From Isoetes taiwanensis (taxonomy: Eukaryota; Streptophyta; Lycopodiopsida; Isoetales; Isoetaceae): 64,000 bases of DNA. Each line of letters opens with the position of its first letter. The stretch's first letter is position 1. Positions 31,200 to 42,329 of the stretch are shown one piece after another. The stretch spans positions 5,284,284 through 5,348,283 of the forward strand of contig JAJEKV010000019.1 in the NCBI GenBank assembly GCA_021234155.1, written 5' to 3'. The notes under the pieces are model-generated. The model saw only the letters and a list, made by a program, of their open reading frames with translations. It searched no databases and was not told where the DNA came from. Both the position numbers and the translations under genes were made by a program.

Positions 31200-33228
31200 G
31201 AGGCTCCATCAATGTAATCCTTAATAAAGAAACTATTTGCCAACAAGCGCATGGTCAAAGCCACGTGGACGCCAAGAACCGGGTTGCATCAACTGCTAGG
31301 CACGCCCATGTCCCGGATAACGAGAGGTGTAAGCCCATCCCGTACCTCCTCAGATGCACCTCTAATCTGTAGGTAAATCCTAAACATCCTGTATATGGAT
31401 CTAGCATTAGCAAACATCCATTCCACGCATTCTACAAGCAATTTATATACATGTTCAGCTGGACAATGGTACAACGCTCACCACATTTCTCCATGCCCTG
31501 AGAATCAAAACACAACCAGGATGTTTGCACATCCTCGATGTCCCCAAGGGTGGAGTAATATCCAAGGTCTCGAGCGAGGACGTACAACCACCAATGGGAA
31601 CTATCATGATACAAAGAGATGTTACCCTAAACATATAAACATGCATAGAATAAGGCATAACATTCCACTAACACTCACCCATGCACGACGGGCCCAAAAC
31701 ACCGCTTTTCGTGATCTGCTCCAATCCACTTTGGACCATATGTATCACCGGAATAAAGGATCCAAGGACGGCACACCCCCGTCGTGGGTGCCAGATCCAC
31801 CACGAAAGGGGTATGCCCGCGTGTAGAACGTGGGGTCCACAAACAACACACGCCCACGATCCTCGTCAGACAACAAGTGTCTAATAGTCCTGCATGTATG
31901 CAAAGCATGTGTCAGAGAAAAATCAAGCATTGCATACCACACAAAGACATGACGCCGCACTTACATGATGTAGAACCTCGTAATGCGGGTCTCCCAACCA
32001 ACCACCGTGATCTTTGCATCATCTAGGAACTCACTCGTCGACTCAATAGAACCACGCGGGGACGGAGGCTCGACAAGATCTGAACACCTGTCCCCTCCTG
32101 CTGGCCTCTCTGCACAACATGGTACAAAAAACCATGTGCCTGCCACTCGTATGCTGTGGCAATCTCCCTCGCAATCCTCCAGAACCAAGGTCGAGGCCTA
32201 AAGCCAGTGTCTAGCCTCAACCAGAGGGGTGGTCCACATGGCAACGTGAAGGGGGGTGGTGGCACGGGTGCTACCCTAGAAGAACAGGGGCTGGAAGACA
32301 AGCGAGGAAAGAATGGACGAGACCTCGGGGATGGGAATGATGGTGGTGCATATGGGAGTGACGTGACAAGGCCCGCTCGCATAAGGAGAGAACTAGGAGC
32401 ATGGGAAAGAGAACGGGTGGTGGGAGAAAGAGGAACAGAGGGCTGAGTGGTCGATGCCATCCCATGTCCTGCATCATGGATAGGTACCCTCCCAAGGCTG
32501 AGGTCCACATCGCAAGATGTGGATGGCACGAGTGGCGTGCTCTCTGTAGCAAAGGCAAAAGAGCTGCTAGAACCATCCTTTGCCTCTAACTGGGCTGTCA
32601 AGTCTGCAGTAGCCCCTAATCCACGAACCTCGGCCACCTTCGCGACACCCTCCTCCTCTACTGGCCCTGGGTCAGCTGCCTCATCCTCAATATGGAGGTC
32701 TCTCTCCTCCTCGACAACACCCCGGCCTCCACCCAACCTGATCCGTGTATGTCGGAGTCGGACCTGTAAACCCTCATCGCGCACCCTAGTGAGCTCCTGC
32801 ACTCTGTCTGCCATCCAACGTGGTCCTCCCTGTGGGTATCTCGCAGCTAACTCCTCCTGCGAGTATGTCCTCTCAATGCCCTCCCACTCTGCCTCTACCC
32901 GTCTGTGGACTCTAGCTGTAAAGCGTGCCTCCTGCTGGGATACTAGATACTCTGCCCTGGCACATCTGTCCTGACCACGAAGGCGGCTCCTCTCCCTCTC
33001 TCTCTCGCGTGCCGCCTCGTCCTCCTCGTCCCTCGGACGCACTCTACGTGCACCACGTGGCCGAGCCACCCATGGTACCTCCCCATGCTGCCTCTCGTGG
33101 TGCTTCTTCGCCGCATCCATACCTAGACCCCAGCCACCCTGGTCTCCCGGAAGCGTATGTGTGCAACCCTCGTGCTCACAAAACCATCTATCCTGGGACC
33201 TTGTAGGAGCCCCAGGGATGGTGATCAA
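31200..33228 (-). pseudogene. Decayed transposon gene with C2H2-like finger and probable Ulp1-type protease
   Basis: The N-terminal frame (33228-32023) starts MITIPGAPTRSQDRWFCEHE and has C-x4-C and H-x3-H spacing (CEHEGC to HHERQH) like a zinc finger. A charged coiled-coil region and a Pro/Ser-rich region follow. Further downstream in shifted frames come DRGRVLFVDPTFYTRAYPFR (near 31850), a segment NISLYHDSSHWWLYVLARDL, WLCFDSQGMEKC (31610-31490), and DMGVPSS then VALTMRLLAN (31305-31240). The HW then FDS spacing and the late VP-then-GV-VALTM block resemble C48 Ulp1-like proteases carried by many plant CACTA and MULE elements. The catalytic Cys position is lost and several stops occur, so it is inactive. 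The protease call is inference. Confidence 0.4.
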
Positions 33229-33239
33229 TGCTCGACGTA

Positions 33240-35485
33240 TTCTCCAATACCCATGGAGCTCGTCCTTAAAGAATTCTAAATTCTAAGTTCACACAACTCT
33301 AAAGCAATAGACAAAAAAAATTTAAGTTTTCTCTACGTACGAGATGCATATTACGTTTCCTCTACGTACTAATGGAAGTAAGAGAACAACGGATAAGCTC
33401 ATACTAAGGGACTAACCTAAACTTATACTACGAATCCAAAACTAACCTAAGCTTATACTAAAAACCTAGGCTTATACTAGGGACTAACCCGTCAGTCGCC
33501 TTGATGTCCTAATCGGGCATGGGAACCGTGGCGGCATGCTTGTGATCTGGCACGCCTCTAATCCCCGCCATATCTGTATGAATAGATTACAAAAGAACCA
33601 TAAGGGGTAATTTATTTGAAATACTTGAGAAAGATTTATTACAAAGAAAACCCTAAACCCTAGCAAATTTTAAGCACAATGACAACACAAGAACTTCCAA
33701 TCAGACAAATCATAATTGTAAATGAATTGGCTAGTTCACATTTAGTTTGTGATTTGTAGCTAAGATCGTTCAAGGTAGCATCTATTTAAGTCGATATAGA
33801 AGGCTCGTTTCCATGCCCTTTTTGGTTGCTTCTAAGCTTAATATGTTCAGCCCTTTTTTATTTCGCTAGAGATCACCACGAGAATTTTCTTATTGCCATG
33901 ACTATTTACATGAGAGAAGAAATAGAGATGCAATAAAATTGCACTTGGAGTGCTTTTGCATTAATATATAAACTTGTTACATGTAAAGTTTTGGATTTGA
34001 TCGCTCCAAAACCCAAGTGTTTCTAATATTTTTTAATGGAAATAAAAACTTCGTCGAGGATTGATGATCTGCCCAATTGATAAATGCACTCCACCTTCAA
34101 GCATTCAAGATGAAAAGGATTCAAAATTTATTCGTTGGAATTAAGCTAATCTTGAAGGAATTAGATGCACTTACTTATCTCCTAATTGCATCAAAAAATA
34201 GCTATGATGGACTAGATGGAGAAATTTGTCTAACCTGGCAGTGCTCCAAGCTGCAGCTCAAAGACACGCCCTCGTAAGATTTTAAGCCGCCTCTGCCTGT
34301 GCCAACATCAAGCACTTTAAAAAGACATTATATATCAAATCTGCCTCTCCCAATATCAAACTTAAAACAAACATTATAAATCAGAGCATTCTAAATGTAT
34401 TTTACACAGGAACACAGAAGCATTCTAAATCGGATTGAAGGGTAGAAGGGGTCTTATACATTATCTAGAAATTCAGGAAGAGTAGATGAACAGCAAGCAT
34501 AATCCTGGGCAAAACAGAGAAAAACAGAGAGAAACCAAGCAATAAAAGCAGGTTTTATCAAGCATTTAATTCGGGGAGGGAAAAAACAATGGGGAAATCT
34601 CATGCTGTCAGCATAATTGTCGCCCTTCTGTCTTGCTAAGAAAGGCTTCCTTCCCGTGTATTTCCACTGTCACTATGTTAGAATCCGTAATGGGTCTTGT
34701 TCAGACTGTAGTAGAAGCCATTAACTTACTCCAGTCCACATATAGAAATAGTGATAGAGCTTGCTCACCGGAGTTTGTTTTTTGCAACCAAGGCGACAAA
34801 CCAGTGGAGGCACGATGCAGTTTTTTGTTAAAAAATTCGCACCCTATTGAAAACAAATAACGCAGCATAACAAGGAAACTCTGAAATGCTGAATTCTGTA
34901 AACTCCATTCAATTTTATGCATGTACTCACAAAATTTTTATCTACAGAGGCATAGGCTCTCTGACGATTGCCTGATGTAACCCAATTGTTGCTTTCTTAG
35001 GCGTCCAGCATCTGAAAATTTTCTGTCCCCGGACCCAGAAGTGTCTGTATATAGAAATTAAAACTGTGAATACGAATATCCAGCAGAGGTGAATAACTTA
35101 ATTAATCTATCCGTTCCGGTGATTGAATCCGAAGTAGAAGGTAGAAAATTTCTTACCTTTTCAAGCCGAACCTCAGAAACAAGTGGATTGATGCTACTAA
35201 ACTTGTGGATTTCTTCAATTACTGAAACGCTTCCGTGAATATTTTTTCCTTGAATCGCCACGCCACTGAAACACTTCCTTGAATCCTTACAACTGAAACC
35301 CTTCCTTAATCTTGAATCGCCAAAGAAAAAAATCCTAAAGCTTCTTCAAAAATAGACGCGCTTCTGAAATCGCCGGAGAAGAGACCAGAAAAGAAAAATA
35401 TCCTAAAGCTTCTTTAAAAATAGACGCGCAAATTTAATTCTAGTCATTAATTTCGACGGTGGATATCTTCACCCAAAAAATTCTA
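33240..35485. other. No gene recognised
   Basis: Short frames only. CTTATACTA units recur near 33400-33480. A duplicated segment with CGCCGGAGAAG and TCCTAAAGCTTCTT.AAAAAT lies near 35330-35430. Confidence 0.4.
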
Positions 35486-35489
35486 CTTT

Positions 35490-35583
35490 CTCTGGAAACC
35501 CTTCCGGGGTTCAATATGGAAACCCTTCCGGGTTTCATGGAAACCTGGAAGGGTTTCCATATTGAACCCTGGAAGGGTTTCCA
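35490..35583. repeat. Second GGAAACCCTTCC palindrome
   Basis: CTGGAAACCCTTCCGGGGTT and ATGGAAACCCTTCCGGGTTT are followed by inverted AACCTGGAAGGGTTTCCATA. It is a near-perfect palindrome of about 94 bp. With the array at 30.1 kb it brackets 5 kb holding the decayed protease-like gene. Confidence 0.8.
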
Positions 35584-35599
35584 CTAATTTATTTAATAA

Positions 35600-37410
35600 C
35601 CCCAATCGGGGGGAGATAGTGTGAGCGTCAACCTAGTGTATAATTAGAATTAAAAGATGTTTAACACCGTTAAAAATATAAAATCAAGTATGGATAATAA
35701 AAATCCCGTCACTTTTAAAGTTCCACCGGATATTCCCTAGTATTGTAAATTTATATCATGCACGTTCACACGTCAATTGGAAATTTATGCTGCAAACCGG
35801 AAATTTGGGAGACTAACTCCGTGTTTTGCGAAGTCGGCCCGAGCCTCTGTAAAGGGCAAAAAAAAATGAGCGGGAGAAATAAATGAGCGCGGGAGAAATA
35901 ATGATCAAAACCTGGGAGAAGTAAAATAGAATAGAGAGACATCTCTGACTGATGCTCTGAGTTGGACCCTGACCGTTACATAGTCTCCTCCGCATTTTAG
36001 CAAAATGCCCTCGTATTTACCTATTTGTTAGAATACATTTTATATATTTGCCAAAATGCCCCCCCCCCCAAAACACCATACAATAGTATAATCGACTTGG
36101 TGCTAGTTCAGAACAAGGTTCAGTACCAGAAATTTTTCAACTAAACCCCTCGTTAATTAGTAACTTAAACATCATATGTTATAGTTAACATGTACGAACA
36201 ATTATACCCCTAGGTGAATGTGAAAGGAAGCTAGAGTCTGAATGCCATTTTGCTATTGGAAAAGATCTTAGAAATATTTGTTTTTTAGAGCTAAATTAAG
36301 CTGTCCTTATACTCCTCATGTTGAAGCCATTCTTATATCTCATTTGTTGTGAAAATACCTTCTTGTTTTGTGCTTGCATTCAAAGCAATGCCGGCCTTGG
36401 TAACAAATCGGCAACAACAAATTCGTCCCTGGCAAATCAACCACCGGGAAAAATCGATCTACAAACTTGTTTCTAAAATGTGCATGCTTTCTATCGCTTC
36501 TAGGTCTTAACCTTTTCAACATAGCCTGGACGGGTTCTGAATCCGCCCTTGCAAAAGTGGAATTTTGCCACTTATGCTTTGCATGAACAAAATTGTTACC
36601 ACTGCAACTTTGTTGGAGCAAAGGGTTAGGGGCCCCGATTTGAAATAGGGCACCTGCAGGAGGGGGGAGAGGGGGTCGTTCTTGAAATATGCGGCAATCT
36701 TAAAAAAAAAAAATCAATAACCAAAAATATTTTCGGCATTTTTTTGAGCCATTTCCATCAAAATTTCTAGGGTTTTTCGGGTAACTACAAACAATATTAA
36801 GTATTTCCGATAGTCTTAAATATACCTTCGTCTCTTCTATTTTTCCTTTTTCACGTGACAAAGTCATGTCGGACTGTCCTAGTGATCAGATAGACCAGAA
36901 GCAGATCCATCAGCCCCAGATCTGCTTCAAGACCTCTAGATGCGATGCACACCTATAACTTATAATCGATAATTGAATCCCCGGATATTCGAGGTGGGTT
37001 GCTAACCTTTTACTTGATGGTTTTCAACCATTAACATTGTCATTGCCTTATTTTAAAACTAAGGCAATTATATTGCCTTATAAATTGACTTCACTCGCCA
37101 TTACCTAGAACAGAATCCAGAAGCAGTAGCACCAAGGCAATGCCTAATCTAACGATGTTGGTGCACCACAATAATATATAGTACTAGATAAGTGCCCAAT
37201 AGCACAAATTTTCTTTCCGAAACTTACATGACATCTAGATATCTAGCATGTGCTATAGTCCCTAGTGTTATAACATCATACTATAAAAGCAATGCAACAG
37301 CTAAGGAGAGGCACCAAGGAAAGCTAGAAGTGCATTTGGTGTCTTTTGAGAAAGAATTTTTGAGATTCTTGCCAAAGAATTCTATAATGTGCCTAATTTG
37401 TAGCTTGTGA
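35600..37410. other. No gene recognised
   Basis: AT-rich, with an 11-C homopolymer near 36060. A minus frame of 93 codons at 36340-36621 has no family signature. Confidence 0.4.
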
Positions 37411-37424
37411 GGGAACAATGGAGG

Positions 37425-37905
37425 AAGACATCAAATTATCCCTTAACCATATGTCAAGTGGAAAAGTCCGATATTCTCTAGATATGGCAATCGACCTTCT
37501 CAAATGGGGTCGGGACATAATTATTGAGGATAATAGAACTCTTCGATGGTATGTTGCAGCATGTTTTTCCGTGAACAATGGTCTCTAAATAGGATTATTC
37601 CCATCCATAAAGTTGGGGATAAAGATTGTGTTATAGAACCATCATGGTGATGAGCAGTGTGTTGGTCAAATTGTTTGAGGCAGTCTTAGAAATGAGATTA
37701 GGAAGTGGACGTAAGGGCAAAATGTCAGAGCCAGGGGACATAGTGGTTTTCGTCATGATCATCTAACCACGGATCATCTAGTCACTTTAAGCATAGTCAT
37801 ATCTAAAGGAGTTGGTAATGCACTATTTTGCTGCTTCGTCGATTTTGCAAAAGCATTTAACCGAGTCCTGAGGAGAAAATTAGGAGTCATGAGACTATAA
37901 AATAT
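37425..37905 (+). pseudogene. LINE reverse transcriptase fragment, different lineage from the 27 kb LINE
   Basis: In three frames the sequence gives MSSGKVRYSLDMAIDLLKWG, NRIIPIHKVGDKD, SSVLVKLFEAVLEMRL and GFRHDHLTTDHLVTLSIVIS, then LFCCFVDFAKAFNRVLRRKL. This is the RT block order of non-LTR elements: the IPIHK-GDK block, the AGFR-TTDH block, and then the F-CFVDF-KAF motif with its first catalytic Asp. The YxDD block is missing. Frameshifts and stops make it dead. Confidence 0.65.
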
Positions 37906-38700
37906 TCCACGATAGCCATACCATTGAACTATTATAGTATGCCAAGAATAGACATGCATGTCAAGTATTTATAAAATTGGTGTGGCAAAATTTGGGCGTA
38001 ACATGATCCTCGCACCGGCCCAAATGGTATAAATTTTCAACAAATGGTATCTTTTAAGGGTAGGAGACGTTTCAACATATAACATATGGTCCCTAAAGCA
38101 ACACAGTGAGGTTGTATAATCTCGTCCTGCCTGAAGTGGTGAATTGGATTGTCACTCTAAATCCCTTGATCCATGAGCCACATTTGCGAAGCCCAAACTA
38201 ACTAAAATGACCTAATAACATGAAGCCTACAGTTCAATGCTCAAACTTTTTTCTTTCTTAGGCAAACTCTTGAAGCTATAAACCACTTTCTAGATAATTT
38301 TCCATAAATATTCTAGGGCAACCATACCATTGAAATATTATATTACGCCAAGAACAAACATGCATGTCAATTACAAAATTGTTCTGGCAAAGTTTGGGCA
38401 TAACTTGATTCTTGGATCCAAATGGTAAAAATGTCGAACAAATGGTGTCTTTTAATGGTAGGAGATTTTCCAATTAACAGATAACATACTATTTCTAGAA
38501 GCAATGGAAGTCAATGCTATGAGGCCGTATATAGTCTTGTCTAAATTGGTGGATTGGATTGTCACTCTAAATCTCTAGAGTGCATTTTGATTCATATGCC
38601 ACATTTAGAAATGTTTCAAACTAATTAAAAAATGACCTAATAATATGAAACCTATGGTTCCATGCTCAAATTTTGCAAGAATCATTGGGCACAAAAAATG
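37880..38700. repeat. Tandem duplication of about 410-430 bp
   Basis: Blocks such as CCATACCATTGAA, ACATGCATGTCAA, GTGGATTGGATTGTCACTCT (allowing one change) and AAATGACCTAATAA occur in the same order at 37910-38250 and 38320-38690. Confidence 0.75.
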
Positions 38701-38795
38701 TTCCAATTATTTGGAACTTATGGTAAATTCTGTTTTGGTCGGGAATTATAAATAACCACCATGCAAATTATATTGGCATGGAAACCCATGCTACG

Positions 38796-39080
38796 GACCA
38801 TAATCGATTTTTAGTAGACAATTTTGCAATAGAAAACAAGCATGAATAACCACTAGATATTTATTGGCAGTAAAAACCACCTTGTAAACTACAATAATTT
38901 TAATAAACCATACTACAAAAGAAAACCAATGTGGTCGACTTTTAATAGACAATTTTGGCAATAGAAAACCAACATGAATAACCACTAGGTATTTAAATTG
39001 GCAGTGAAAACCACCTTGCAAACTACACTAATTTTAGTAAACCATACTACAAAAGAAAACCAATGTGGAAAATCACCGTC
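38796..39080. repeat. Subterminal tandem repeats of the CACTA-like element, two units of about 140 bp
   Basis: AGACAATTTTG.CAATAGAAAAC, GAATAACCACTAG and ACCATACTACAAAAGAAAAC each recur about 140 bp apart. The AAACCAC motifs continue to the right terminus. Such subterminal repeats bind the transposase in known CACTA elements. Confidence 0.75.
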
Positions 39081-39350
39081 TAGCATTGAAAAACCATACA
39101 ATAAACCATTACCAACTTAATAGCCCATGTTGTATCAATAAACTAACAAGAAAACCATGCTAGAAACCATTATCAATTTAAATAAACCATGTTGCAACAA
39201 AAACTAGCATGCAAAACCACATCCTGCTTATAAAAACCACTATAATGTGTGGTTTCTATTAAGATTATTATTTTTTGCATAAGTAACCACATGTATAGTG
39301 GTTCCTTGGTGGTTAATTATGGTAGTTAAATTTTAGGATGCCTTGTGTGA

Positions 39351-39585
39351 TTGGTATTTGACAAACCAAGACACCATCATGAGTTGCCGGTATGCTATAA
39401 TGCAAGTGGCTTTTTAGAAGCGCCACGTGTTGCGTCAATCTGTCTGACAACCAACAGAATTAAATACATATGGCGCCATAGATATGCGATTCCCCTTATT
39501 CCGGGAGAATATTCCAAGCAAATCTGACGAGAAAAAAGGGGCGGAAATACGACGTGGAATGGCTGATAGGAGGCCATTTTAGTTC
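39351..39585 (+). repeat. Right-end sequence of the large element, copy A, right half
   Basis: GCCGGTATGCTATAATGCAA through GGAATGGCTGATAGGAGGCC matches 41302-41533. Copy A lacks the terminal inverted repeat beyond GGCCATTTT, so it is an internal or deleted end. Confidence 0.8.
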
Positions 39586-39680
39586 ATAAAACATAATATA
39601 ACTTGGAATGATAGATATTTTATATGCAAATGGGAGACTGGACTTGTGTTTAATTTTAATTTGACAACAAATAAGAAAGT

Positions 39681-39750
39681 GGATCACACGATGCGAATTT
39701 AGTGTGTTCCATTTTTGTTGCATATGTACTATTAAACTTGGTGTGATCCT
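39681..39750. repeat. Cassette-type hairpin H11 near the right end
   Basis: GGATCACACGATGCGAA and a right arm ending GGTGTGATCC enclose a loop of about 45 nt. It belongs to the same family as the left cassette and still lies inside the large element. Confidence 0.65.
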
Positions 39751-40659
39751 TGAAAAATAATATGCTCTTTGAAAAGGGATAATGACTTATGTATTTAAGA
39801 GTGGTAACACATGTACAGTAAAAAAAAAGTTAGGTATTCAAATGGAATTAGAAGCAAAAACTTTTTACATTCAAAATTTTTTATGGCCGTATGGCTTTAC
39901 ATCATTTTGTAAATTTAAATGCCCGGGCTTCAACTATTCACAACAAAAAGCCCTGAGGCTTGCAAAATATGGTAAGAAGTGGAGGCAAGCCGGAGGCTAA
40001 GAACAAGGAAAAAAAAAAGAGGTGCTCGCCCTAACAAATTTCATTCATCCGCTTCACCATCTCAAAAAAAAAAAAAAGAAGAAATAACCCGTTAGTTGAA
40101 TGCTTAAGAAAAGAAAGAAAACATGCATGTATTATGAACTAACGCCATGAGCTCCTCAAGTCGGTAGTTCGTCTTCAACTTCTTCATCTTCTTCATCATC
40201 TTCGGCTTCTTCTCCGTTTTAGTGAATACTCATTTTCTGAAGAATCTCCTATCCGACCTTCAAGAACACACGGATGAACTCCTCGCTCCGAAATTTCCTC
40301 TCGATTCCTCATTCTCCGATTCCTCGTCAAAGGAATCGAGGAATCGAGGCATTCAAAGCAAGAACCGGTGGGCAGCGGGAGGGAATGCGGAGGGAACACC
40401 TCTTCCAGCCGTAATAGGCGCCTCTTGGAGGACACCTCCGGCTCTTAAGTAGCTGATCTCTTCATGGCGATGGACTAGAGAAATTGGGCGGAGGATCTAG
40501 CGAAGATTGGGCTGAGATTGGGGAGAATGGGCCAATCTAGGCTGGAATAGATATAGGCTGGATTAGGCGTGAAAGTCGTAGGAATGATTCGTATTCCAGT
40601 CCTATCAACCATCATTACATGCCATTATGTGCATATCTCGAAATTTGAGCCATATCTAA

Positions 40660-40760
40660 TATCTTCCTTTTTTTAACCTTATACCTAAATATCCAATATC
40701 TTCCTTTTTAACCTTATTCCTAAATATCCAATATCTTCCTTTTTAACCTTATTCCTAAAC
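40660..40760. repeat. Tandem repeat, unit of about 36 bp, three copies
   Basis: AATATCTTCCTTTTTAACCT and TATTCCTAAATATCC repeat three times, with one variant unit at the start. Confidence 0.85.
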
Positions 40761-40914
40761 CTATATGATTTGAGTTTAACCTGAAAATGAACACCCCATA
40801 ATTCAATTTAACATACTATTTAATACCAAGATGCTACGTCACACTATGTCGATAATTGGGATTTAAAAAAACTCCAAACCCTCCTCGAGAAAACCACGTA
40901 AGTGCCGACCTCAC

Positions 40915-41535
40915 TTGTGTTTTAAGTTTAATTTGACAACAAGCAACTTCCATATCGTAGATCGCGCCGGCTTGAAATCAAGGTGTGGTATTTTATGCCC
41001 CAACACAATTAAAACGTGTGAGCGAACGTCCGTACTAACCGTTTTTTTTGAAATTTGCAACGTGCATATGGAAATCGAAAAGTCCATTCTCCTACAATCC
41101 ATGCTTTTATACATTAAGCAAATTCAAATTTCAATTGTGGGGGGCGGAAGCCTGTATTAGGATGAAGTGAAGATCGGTTAAAGCAGCCCAGCCGTGGCGC
41201 CCTCGAAATGAAAGTCCGATCCGATACAAAGCTTCAACCTACACATTCAAATTTTGAAATGTAGAAGCGGTGACGCCATACGCTTACCAAGAGACACCGT
41301 AATGAGTTGCCGGTATGCTATAATGCAAGTGGCATTTTAGAAGCGCCACGTGTTGCATCAGTCCGTCTGACAACCAACATAATTAAATACATATGGCGCC
41401 ATGAATGTGCAATCCCTCTTATTCCGGAAGAATATTCCAAGCAAATCTGTAATTATGAGAGTTTGGTATCCTAGGTGGCATGGGAAAAAGGGAGCGGAAA
41501 TATGACGTGGAATGGCTGATAGGAGGCCATTTTCA
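40915..41535 (+). repeat. Right-end sequence of the large element, copy B (without the CACTA insertion)
   Basis: It matches 25740-25996 followed directly by 39351-39585, so it shows the site before the nested insertion. It runs into the right terminal inverted repeat. Confidence 0.7.
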
Positions 41536-41556
41536 GACCCCAAATCCCCCCTAATG
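41525..41556 (-). repeat. Right terminal inverted repeat of the large element
   Basis: Reads GGCCATTTTCAG, CCCCAAATCC and CCTAATG on the plus strand, the reverse complement of the left terminus. The host repeat resumes on the next base. Confidence 0.8.
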
Positions 41557-42314
41557 ATTCAAGATAAAAAATAATCGCATTAGCTCTCTGGGTATATTGG
41601 TTAAAGTAGTCTTATTAGGACATTGAATTATTTTGGTAGAGACTCGAGCCCAAATATTTCATATTCTAAAATCTTAAGCAAGCCGTGTAGAGGTTCGATA
41701 TTCCCTCAAAACTTTCGGTGAAATCGTATTTCATATTTCAAAATCATAGCGCCTCCAATCATAAATGACTATAAGCGAAACAAGAGGTGCTCAAGGCTCC
41801 AACGTACGATCTGGATCGTAGGTTTGATGAATCCGACGACTGTGGTAGTCCAGGTTGCACCTCGTTTAGAATATGTAGCAAAATAACAGGGGGTTCCAGG
41901 GGGATTTGATATGGATGTAAAAAGATCAATTCCTAAAACCAAAGACCATATATCTCTAAAACAATCGAACAAGTTGTTATAAAAAAAAACATAGATTCAA
42001 GATAAAAATAATCGCATTAGCTCACTGGGTACATTGGTTAAAGTAGTCTTATTAGGACATTGAATTATTTTGGTAGAGGTTCGAGCCCCCGTATTTAATA
42101 TTCTAAAATCTTAGACAAAGTCGTATAGAGGTTCGATATTCCCTCAAAACCTTAGGTGAAATCGTATTTCATATTTCAAAATCATAGGCGCCTCCAATCA
42201 TAAATGACTATAAGCGAAAGAAGAGGTGCTCATAGGCCTCAACATACGATCTGGGTCGTAGGTTTGATGAATCCGACGACTATGGTAGTCCATGGTGCAC
42301 CTCGTTTAGAATAT
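41557..42314 (+). repeat. Tandem tRNA-box repeat, rest of the interrupted unit plus one full unit
   Basis: It begins ATTCAAGATAAAAAATAATC, the exact continuation of the unit broken at 14873. A full unit follows from about 41874. The latter has the clearest Pol III boxes: TAGCTCACTGG at 42018 and GGTTCGAGCCC at 42079. With the left flank this makes three tandem units of 440-466 bp. Confidence 0.8.
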
Positions 42315-42329
42315 GTAAATGCATAAGAT

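Larger units (their letters stand above)
26000..39347 (+). mobile_element. 13.3 kb CACTA-like element nested in the large element
   Basis: The left end is CACAAGGCACCCAAAATT, and the right end read inward on the minus strand is CACAAGGCATCCTAAAATTT. Both ends are flanked by TGA (25997-25999 and 39348-39350), a 3 bp target duplication as in CACTA/EnSpm elements. Sequence either side joins into one block matching 40950-41535, which shows the empty site. Subterminal regions are rich in repeated AAACCAC/TGTGGTTT motifs, another CACTA trait. Inside are a LINE 3' portion, a decayed gene resembling a Ulp1-type protease, palindrome arrays and a second LINE fragment. No CACTA transposase core is recognised, so the element is probably non-autonomous or broken. 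Confidence 0.65.
14874..41556 (+). mobile_element. 26.7 kb TIR-bounded element of unknown superfamily, with nested insertions
   Basis: The left end CATTAGGGCGGATTTGGGGT and the reverse complement of the right end CATTAGGGGGGATTTGGGGT agree over 32 bp with one mismatch. Both go on into CTGAAAATGGCC. The flanking host repeat reads ACATAG before the left end and ATTCAAG after the right, which together recreate the intact repeat (ATAGATTCAAG). The insertion is therefore precise, with no evident target duplication. It contains the hairpin-punctuated small-gene cassette (15.5-25.8 kb), a nested CACTA-like element (26000-39347) and a duplicated right end. Without the nested element it is about 13.3 kb. 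I recognise no transposase or integrase, so the superfamily is open. The boundaries are clear; the interpretation as one mobile unit is inference. Confidence 0.65.

Noticed and set aside
32156-33206. Plus-strand frames of 60-175 codons in the 32-33 kb region
   Set aside because: They are antisense to the longer minus frame with zinc-finger-like spacing. GC-rich composition leaves both strands open.
36060-36070. Poly(C) run, and a poly(G) run near 55090
   Set aside because: Simple homopolymers without a linked feature; lengths may be sequencing noise.
23831-39750. CRISPR-like array from the repeated hairpins
   Set aside because: Spacing is irregular, genes lie between the hairpins, and this is eukaryotic DNA.
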